This document shows, piece after piece, positions 55,542 to 64,000 of a stretch of DNA of 64,000 nt; position 1 is the stretch's first letter, and each line of letters starts with the position of its first letter. Both the position numbers and the translations under genes were made by a program. The notes beneath the pieces are model-generated. The model saw only the letters and a list, made by a program, of their open reading frames with translations. It was not told the DNA's origin and did not search any database. The DNA is from Hypholoma sublateritium FD-334 SS-4 (Eukaryota; Basidiomycota; Agaricomycetes; Agaricales; Strophariaceae). Where the stretch lies: positions 248,001-312,000 of the forward strand of contig KN817526.1 of the NCBI GenBank assembly GCA_000827495.1, in the 5' to 3' direction.

Positions 55542-58500
55542 TTCTTCAGGACCACCATCTATACTCATCCTTGCTTTTCTTTTTGGTTTGACGTTGTCCA
55601 ATAGTGGCTTTTTCTCTTGATACCTTTCCTGTTCTCTTTTCTCGCTTCGATTCACACCGCAAGCTTAATCATGAATCCGAGGACATCGAGTTCTAGTTGT
55701 CAGTTCTTAGATTCATTTTGATTAATGTTCGTGCATAAATCACTAATTTGGTGGAACTCACGCTTCATTAATGTGTCAACGAAGTAATGCACTGTCAACA
55801 TGAGGTATGTAAGTATCTGTATAATGCTCCAGTTGTGAGATACATATGTATTGATCATGATAGTGGGTCATGGTCGTAATCTATTTTTACAGCATTAAAT
55901 GCAATCATGTCACTTTCAAACCGAATGGCGCCAGTATTTGCCAGTCGCAGATTGAAGGTACGCATATCTTTCTTTTGCTGAGTTGTAATACATCAAATAT
56001 CTGTAACTGACTCTGAGAGGCAGCATATACAGAGCTATACGGTGCTGATAATAATAAGTGACTGGTTCTCGGACGCACACCACTGCCACGCGGGCTGATA
56101 GCAATTGAATGTGTACCATGCTCCATATTAAAAATCAGCAGCTCGATGGCCCACTTCATTTAAGTGGGATATTCCGTCCTAAAATAAGGATACCCAAGTA
56201 TTTTTGCAACGACTACGCTCACGCTCTGCGCACACCTCTTTTGACACTCACGAGGCTTGTGGCATGCGAAAATAAACGCCATATCCATTGACAGGAAAAG
56301 TTTGGGAAAAGTAGTGCGGTCCCATTGGCCTCGATCACTCACTCCTACATAAGTACTATGACGTGGGCGGATGGCCCTCTACTACCGCGTTTATTCTGCA
56401 CTGCGACAGCTGTAGTGCGCGTCCACATGCCACACCTTTTAGCAGCAGCGCATGACATCTGGGGTGCTGTCACCGGGCTCCAAGTCCGCAGATCGCCACT
56501 CCCTGAGTCACAGCAAAATTACGAGCGGGCTGTGCACACCACCTTCAGCCCATGCACCCCAGGCGTATGGCGCGGGCTGGCGCGGGGCCCAATGGGCGTG
56601 GGGGTATTTAAAGCACCGATGATAGGACATTGGCGTCGCTGTGTGATGCGCTCCCAGGGCATGTCTAAAGCGGCGTATTTGGGTATCAGGTATGATTCGG
56701 TACGCCTGGGGGTCCCACGGGAGATGTGCGTGTAGGCAGAGGCTGGATGAGGCCTGCGGCGCTTTTTGATGGCGGAGTGTTGTCGATATTTAGTTGAGCC
56801 TGGCAGTGGCGTGAACTTCATAGCCGTTTCTCAGCATTTCGCACTGCCGTCCGCAGTTCACCGGGGCGCGGTCTAGTAATATGTTCACCAGTGCGCAGCG
56901 CTTGCCCAACATGGTGTGACTGGCTGGGGCTAGATGGCTAACCGCCTCATGGCGCGTGCCGAGATGGAGAGCGGGTGGCATGACTTAAGCCTCGTCGTGT
57001 GTGCGTAGACGCACACGTACAATCTGACTGGCCAGCGGCAGCGCGTGTCGGACGAGCTGGCCTGCGCAAAACCCACTGTGGAAATGGATGGGCATCGCTT
57101 ATTTCGTGTTATTTTTACGCGCGGATAAGTAGAGACGCACTCGGAAACAGACGCTCGTCAGCCTGTCTGCCAAGAACTTGGTGTGGCGGCGCCTGCGCAC
57201 GGTGGTGCCCGCGCTTCCCATGCGCGCCGAAGGCGACGCCGAGAGGTGCCGTGCGGGTGGCATTCGTGCAGGCCGATGCGCCAGCGCTTCACCTAATATA
57301 GACGCGAATATCAACAATGCGAGATGGCAAGACGAGACATTGTCTGATGCCTTGTTCCTTGAGAAGCGCCGTGGTGCCTGGTCTCCAACTTGCCTCGCGG
57401 CGCCTCGAGGCGGGCCAGGGCGGGCCCTGCGTCCGTCAATTAAATCCCCACGAAAGTACGACCTGCATGCCGCTCGCAGTGGGAGACGGCGAATCGGGAA
57501 CTCAATCCTCAGTTGGAATTCCTTGTGCCGCGGATTAAATAAGCTTCTGCAAATTCGACGCGCGCGTTCGCCTTAGTAGCGGTCTGAAACGGAGGCGGCC
57601 AGCCTCCGCTGCGTAGCGCAGGCTCGGCGCCGTGCGTACCCGGCGCACGCGTCGGAGGCAGGCGTGCGCGGCGCCGCTCGCGCGCGGGCGTTTGGCCTCT
57701 GGCGCGCGTCATTTAATCGCCGACGAGTCCGGTGCCTCGCCGGTTTAAATTGGATTGTGGCTGTGGGAGGGTGGTCCTGGGGCCTGATGATCACCCGGCA
57801 GATCTGGGCAGGTCCCTATAAGTACTTTTGCCTCGTGTGGGTGCTTCTGTCGCGCAGGTTTCTCCACCGCATTTGGTTGTGTGGGATATTTTCGGACGGG
57901 GCATAGTCAGAGAGAGAGAATCCGATAACGCGCTCTGTGAATGACACCCATCTTCCGATGTTAGAGGAAGCGTGATGGAGGGTGCTTTGCTGTCAGACAT
58001 AGAGAAATTTTGAGGATGAACCGCTGGAGGTGGGCAGCTGATCGGAGAACGTCGGTGTGTTGTGCTCCACAACCTCGAACGTACTAGCTCATATGTGGGC
58101 CGCTGTAATAGGTATAGTCGGGCTGCTTTATTGTTCATAACGAGGCGATTTCATATTTTTGAACAATGTGGTAACGAAAGAGCTCCGCTTGATCCTGCGT
58201 GTGGGAGTAGCGTTGGCGGCAACGTGTACAAGACGTTATATACGGCTGCATTCCAAGCTTACACCTGCCAGTGGACATGACTGAGAAATATATATATGAT
58301 GGAGATAAGAGACTATCAACAATTTATTAACGAAGTACAAGCGGTGAGAAAGAAACTGGCATCCGGTAAACTTGTCAGACTTGACATAGAATTAAGCGCT
58401 TGTTGCTACTCACTTGACAACGATTAACAAAATATGTTAGACTGGTATCACTGGCATTTAAATAATTAGTGAAGCGCCGTAATTGGCCGCTTCAGATTGA

Positions 58501-59008
58501 GCCGTAATTTATTAGTACTGCGTCATTGTAGATGATCCACTTTTATTTCATTGACTGCCCAGGCAAGAACCCGGGAAATCGTACTAACCAAAACGAGAAA
58601 CAGGAACAGAGAAGGTTACAAAAACATATAGATGTGCTTTGGTACATCAACTTTCTGAGGGAGCCAGCCAAAGTCCGACGTTTCAAGACATCTGTGGCCA
58701 CATACACGGAAATACGTTCGGTGAAAAACAAGGACGGCGATTGGAATACTTGTTTTCATGTCGAGCGGCTGCTAATAAATGGCCGCCTCTGTTGCTCCCG
58801 AGGATTGACAATGGTGGGCTGGGTGCCGTCGGAGGCATTTCCTGTTTCCGGGCTGGGGCCAAGTGAACCGTGAGGTGAGCCGTCGGGTGATTGTGCCTTG
58901 GGCGCATCAGGCACGAACCGGTTCGTCTTCTTTGGACTGATATAGTGAGGAGAAGTCTAATCGTCCTGTGCCTGAACCCGCTCTTCCACTCCTCCCAACC
59001 ACCACCAT
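55542..59008. other. 3.5-kb stretch without a convincing gene
   Basis: An AT-rich first part (to about 56.3 kb) and a GC-rich second part (56.3-57.9 kb). Many overlapping open frames on both strands in the GC-rich part reflect composition; none has motifs or matching splice sites. A frame at 58532-58873 (113 codons) is unsupported. Confidence 0.5.
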
Positions 59009-61657
59009 ATGCCTGTAACGTCTGACGATCCACTAGATGAAGCCCTGAGACCGCCGCCAGATGAAACCCCAGCCGAACGCGAAATAAGGCTGGAGAGGGA
59101 GGCAGAGGCTAAGCGCATTAGTCTGGCCATCGATGCTAGTATCAAGGCAGAGCGGCAGGCGCGCAGGAAGAAGCGCATTGTGAGGCTGTTGTTACTTGGG
59201 CAGAGTGAATCGGGTGCGTGGCAACTTTTTTGGGTATTATTTCTATCACACGAGTGTTAACCGGGCCCATTGACAGGCAAATCGACCACACTGCGACGTG
59301 AGTCTTCAAGAAGTCGCGCAGAACTGACGACCTGATGTCCATGATGATAGAATTCCAACGTCTCTACACACCGACTGCATTTCGCGAGGAGCGGATACTA
59401 TGGAGGGCGGTCATTCAACTCAACATCGTGCGTTCAATACGAACAATTATCGAAGCGCTCTCCTCGCCGAGCTCTCCGTATTCGTCTCCCAGATCGCGCG
59501 CGCGGAGCATATCTCGTACTAGGCCCCCTCCACTTCCTTCACAAAACGCTCATTTCTCACCTCCGCCTTATGGTATAGATAACAACGGCCGCAACGGATA
59601 TAGCGGTCGTAGTCATGGCCATGGCGCCGACATGCAATTTTCATATGCATCCAACTCCCATTATCCTCCCGTTCCTTCCCAACCGCGTCACAACCATTAC
59701 TCGGACCCCGACGCAGACTACGAAGTCGACTCCGATACCGAATTCACCATTGCGAATAATTCGTGGCCAAATGGTTCCCCCAACCTTGAACCCAGTCCGA
59801 GATCGGACCCTTCGGGTTCTTCCACAACTACGCTTGCACATACGCCATTCGAAGTCCTCAAGGCCCGACTACTCCCCCTACAACACATAGAAGCCTTACT
59901 CATCGCGAAACTCGTCCCACCCAACGAGGAAGAAGCGACACAACTCGCGGGGCCGGGATACCCATCCCCCACCGAGTCGTACTTCTCCATGCATACATCA
60001 CGTCACAACGGACACGGACACGGACACCACAGAAGCCAATCGTATCGAAATCAGGAGATATTCGTTCGTCCAGGTCCAGGGTGGAAGGGTGGGTTGTCGC
60101 GAGCCAGGGTGAACTTTTCCGACCATTTCGAGCCGCATGACACGTCAACGACGAGCAACGGGCATAGGCCGATGAGCGCAGGGAACACGGGGTTGGAAAC
60201 GCCTGACGAACCGCAGGAGGTTCTGTATTCATGTCGGAAGGATATGATTCACCTCTGGAACGACGAGCATATTCGCGATATCCTGCGGAGGCGAAAAATC
60301 CGGCTGGAGGAGGGCAGTGGCTTGTGCGTACATCTTACTCCTGCTTCGCTTGTGTGCTGAATTGCTCTGGCAGCTTCTTAGACGACCTGGAGCGTGTCAC
60401 AGCTCTCAAATATATGCCCACGGATGACGACGTGCTGAAAGCTCGGTTGAAGACCGTCGGAGTGTCGGAGTACAAGTTTGAGATGGAGATAAGTGCGGGG
60501 CGAGATAGTGGGACTGAGTGGAGGATAGTGGACGTGGGTGGGAGTCGCAGTCAAAGACGTTCGTAATGCTCCGTATCTAGTGATCACCTATGTTGACGAG
60601 CGTTACGGCTGAACAGCGACATGGGCGCCCTTCTTTGATGATGGTATGCGGCCTCTATTTGATATATATTGCGCATATATTGACCTTGATCTTCCTTCTT
60701 GATAGTGGATGCGATCATCTTCCTTGCCCCAATATCAGGATTTGACCAAGTTCTAGCCGAAGACAGAACGGTAAACCGGCTGGTGCGTAAGTTATCGCTT
60801 TAATTGACCGGCTCTTGACACCCATCTAGGAGGATTCTGTCCTCTTATGGAAGGCTGTGTGTTCCTCCAAATTGCTGGCCAGCGTCGATTTGGTTCTCTT
60901 TCTGAACAAATGTGACATACTGGAAAAGAAGCTGGCGTCAGGAATTCGGTACGTTCACATGATTGTCCGTATCGTCTATATGCAGCCACAATCCCTTTGG
61001 CGGCATGTCCTGTGCTTCCTTTCTTCTCCTGGTCCCCCCTTTCTGCTTCTGGTACCCGCTTGATTTTTGATCCCCACCCGCGAACCGAACCATTTGGTCA
61101 TTCAGGGCATCTGCGATGGTGTCCCTCTAGACCCATTTGTCGGATCTTCTGCGTCGCATAGTCTCATTCATGTGGGGGCTGAACAATCTCTCCATTTGGG
61201 TCTTCTGTCATTCTTCACGTTCATTTTTTTAGGGCTATCATTATGCTATTGCTTAACCTCGTTCCTCCACTTCTGCGAGATGTATGCTAATATTCCACCT
61301 CCGTCGCAGGTTATCGAAATATGTCCGCAGTTATGGGGATCGGCCAAATGACCTTGACAGTGTTAGCAAATGTGCGACATGGTACTGACGATAGTATATT
61401 TTCATTGCTGACTTCTTGTTATCTTTCCCAGACCTTCGAGGAAAATTCAGTGCTATCCATCGGGAATATTCGCCGAATCCGCGAAAATTCTACGCATTCT
61501 GTACGAGCGTGACGGATACTGCTACGACGGCCGGTATCATTGCGAGCGGTACGTTTCTGCTACCCACGCTCCCGGTGCAGGTTTCCTAAAACGTTGTCTA
61601 TTGACAGTCCGCGACATGGTCATTCGCCAGCACCTCAAGCAATCTAAGCTCCTTTAA
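59009..61657 (+). CDS. Divergent heterotrimeric G-protein alpha subunit, 611 aa
   Basis: Ten exons: 59009-59213, 59277-59297, 59351-60323, 60374-60558, 60617-60643, 60706-60782, 60830-60948, 61310-61371, 61432-61548, 61608-61657. G-alpha motifs in order: P-loop GQSESGKSTTL (residues 64-74), QFQRLYTPTAFREERILWR, switch I ARLKTVGVSE with Arg424, DVGGSRSQR (453-461), FLNKCDILEKKL and CTSVTDT, ending MVIRQHLKQSKLL. About 230 extra residues, Ser/Pro/His-rich (HNGHGHGHH), sit in the helical domain. The catalytic Gln of DVGGQ is Ser457. There is no Gly2 for myristoylation (MPVTSD). Likely a membrane-poor, slow-hydrolysing basidiomycete-type G-alpha. Confidence 0.93.
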
Positions 61658-64000
61658 AACGAACAAAAAGGGAAAATACTCGCGCCGCTTATCATTGCAG
61701 CCGCACGACAAAATATCTACCCCATTATTGCTTCATTTCCTCAGATCCAAAGCCAGTCGTGGCAATTTACAGCAATCTTTATCTCTGTGTCCTATATCAC
61801 GACATCACGATAACGCCTGCGACCCCAGCTGGCTATGACGCTCTACACGTAACCGAAGGCAACGTGCAAGGACGTAGAATGTTTCCTGTTACATCTTGCT
61901 GTCATCGTTTTCTTGCTATCTGACAAGGATCTACACAATTGCCATTAGCCTTCATGATCCCCGCACTACCCCAGAACACGCCTTTGCTCACCCCCCAGCA
62001 GTCAACGACGCCGGCACTATTGTACAAATGGCACGACTGATTCTGGACAACCCCTCCACGCCAAGAACCGCAACCGCATACCATCATGTCCGCATTTCAT
62101 ACAGCTTCTCTCGAGGCATACCCATCTTCTTGAATTATCATCCAAGGATCTTGTAACATAGACGGTCTCCTCCAAATCGCATTTATCACTATCTCAAATT
62201 CCACGACTTTTTTATGCACATTCAGCGACGGTGCATTTGAATACCGTCCATTCTCTAGGGCTGTTGTAGGTTCGCTGTTGGTCTCTATATGTATATTTTT
62301 CCCCGATCTGCGTCTGTGCCTTCTTTCAAACACTATTTTCCTTCTTTGACTTCTTTTCTCGTTCCTCGCGCGGCCCTTTTCCTCAGAATTCCATTATAAC
62401 CTTTGGTAAGTGTATCGAAATAGATTGTCCATTCGATCAAAGCTGCTTGAATACCCCTTTCTCCAAGCACCTATCTATGGCACACCGTGTCTGCCCGTGC
62501 CCCATTCTTTCCACACCCATATTCACACTGTTTAGGCTCGGCATGATACATATTCCCTGCGCTTCTCCCAGGCTCACAGTTTGCGCTACATCAGCTCGGG
62601 TCAACGTGGTGTCCCATTGGAGGTTGGCTCAGCTCACACCCACCTCGGGCGCCCGCTGCGTGTGTTCGCAGTCACGACATCCTCTGCCATCTTCCCCCAC
62701 ACCCTGGTTGCCATCGTCGATCAGTGGCAGCGTGCGGAAACGGCCTGCCACAGCCCCCCCAAGCATATGGCGGTGGGAACGCCCCCGCGCCATGGCGGCG
62801 CGGCGCGTGCAGTCCTGCGGGCGACGCGCTGTGCTACGGGCCATGAGGATGCCATTACGCAGCCGTTTTGGGCCGCAGATCCTGTGCGCAGCGGTCGATA
62901 CGGCGGCTGGCGCGCGGTCGAGAGCGCCCTCGCCCGCTGCCGCGCGGCGGCTGTTCGCTGCAAGTCTGCGCCCCCTGCCGCCGCCGTATCGACGCCCGCC
63001 CGCCCACGGCAGACAGGGGCATATGCATGCGGGCGAGCAGGTGGGCACCTGCCAGAACGCTCTGATGCGCCCGCTGCCGCATGGAGCGCGCCGCGGCGCC
63101 GGCGGGGGCGCGCCCGGGCTCAGGTGCGGTGGGCTCGAAGTTCGCCTCGCGACGGGCTGGTTATGCCCTCGGTGGTGCACACAGATCTGCCATGAATCGC
63201 ACGCGCCCGCGCGCACTATGAATAAGCAGCCATATGGTATGGCATATGGGTATGCGCGCTCTCACAGACGCCCGGCGAGTGCCTAGATCAGATGGGGCGT
63301 AACTTTATCCTCGTCGACTGCTGAGCCTGTATCTGGCTGCTGCCGCAAACTTCAAAGCCTAGTTAGAGCCAAAAATAGCTCGCAGCGAGGAGGCGTATGT
63401 GCGATGCGTCCGTTGATTGTAGCATTTCATAGAAATAGCGCACCCTGATGGTATGCGTACTTAGAAGTATGTGCTACGGGGATACCTGCGACTTGAATTG
63501 CATCGATGTACAGAACCGGTGTATCGCACTGCGGAAGGTTGTTTGAGATCTTGTTTTTTCATTCCCAAACAGACGCTCGCAACGGCTGCGGTAGTAAATG
63601 CCCGACGGGGAAGGAATCCGAAAGCTCTGGGTCGTACCTGGGAATAAACCAATACCTATACATCGGCGGAGGTTAGTAGCACTTCTCCGCCGTAAGAATA
63701 ATTTGAAGAGCAATTGAGTGCTTGAGGAAATCAACTGGTAGCCTAACGAGTAACCCGGCTCCCCGGGCTAGAGGGGCGTTAGAGGTGTCATCCCCCTTAA
63801 TAGCGAACTCACTCAGACTCACTCCGCGTCAGACAGGAGAGAAGAGCGTCCATGTGGAACGCGTCCATACTAACCTAGTATAACGACTTACTATGCAGTG
63901 CATCAGAGATTTAATGGCAGCCTATCAAAATCTTTAAAGATTATCTATTTGCGCGTAGCGAGTAAGGCAGTTCCCCACAGATTGGAATAGGCGACTCGGT
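61658..64000. other. Right-hand end without a supported gene
   Basis: 62.4-63.3 kb is very GC-rich and carries three overlapping long frames (two plus, one minus) that cannot all be real and show no motif. The final 700 bp are ordinary AT/GC with no frame or RNA feature recognised. Confidence 0.5.
62893..63003. repeat. GC-rich imperfect palindrome
   Basis: GTCGATACGGCGGC at about 62900 pairs with GCCGCCGTATCGAC at about 62980, leaving a ~65-nt GC-rich loop. Confidence 0.6.

Noticed and set aside
56325..57910. Several 70-136-codon frames in GC-rich DNA
   Set aside because: Overlap each other on both strands and show no family features; composition explains them.
62447..63286. Long overlapping open frames (279 aa plus, 204 aa plus, 195 aa minus)
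   Set aside because: The stretch is very GC-rich, so stops are rare in all frames; none shows motifs, splice logic or sensible residue use.

Overview
The window is nuclear DNA of a filamentous basidiomycete, most likely an agaricomycete. The reasons are dense short introns (about 50-70 nt), occasional GC-AG introns, very short coding exons, intron-bearing tRNA genes, and a gene set that includes a Dal5-type permease, a large divergent G-alpha and a MOV10/SDE3-type helicase. The species cannot be named from what is visible.

Layout. Positions 1-2334 hold the body of an MFS permease, followed by an AT-rich gene-poor stretch with two TA-flanked miniature inverted-repeat elements (to 5.6 kb). From 5.6 to 14.4 kb lies a conventional gene block: a disordered hypothetical protein, a PARP-type zinc-finger protein with a long Lys/Ala/Glu/Pro tail, a small conserved-looking protein, a secreted CBM19-like protein, ribosomal protein eS26 and a NIPA-like magnesium transporter. 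From about 15 to 38 kb is an accessory island. It starts with an inverted-repeat element and tRNA-Val(CAC), and is dominated by a same-strand array of at least ten copies (five intact, five broken) of one unrecognised ~185-residue protein family (called AF here). It also holds a PD-(D/E)XK-like nuclease gene, several non-autonomous DNA elements with readable target-site duplications, and tandem repeats.

From 36.7 to 43.8 kb there is a possible mobile unit: a DUF3435/tyrosine-recombinase-like gene with C-terminal zinc-finger-like motifs, an unrecognised companion gene, and three copies of a 15-bp perfect palindrome flanking the pair, ending next to tRNA-Pro(TGG). From 46.8 kb the core genome resumes: 26S proteasome ATPase RPT6, two tandem paralogous membrane proteins, an SDE3/MOV10-like RNA helicase with N-terminal CCCH and U1-type fingers, and a 611-residue G-alpha with a large insertion and Ser in place of the catalytic Gln. 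The stretches 55.5-59.0 and 61.7-64.0 kb show no convincing gene.

The most novel item is the AF array. All copies share strand and an odd gene structure (an 11-nt first coding exon, a 24-nt second exon, one long third exon). Five intact copies also share a CACGTG box 90-135 bp upstream. The array has grown by segmental duplication and mosaic exchange, and one copy is split by a 1668-bp element with a perfect 9-bp duplication.
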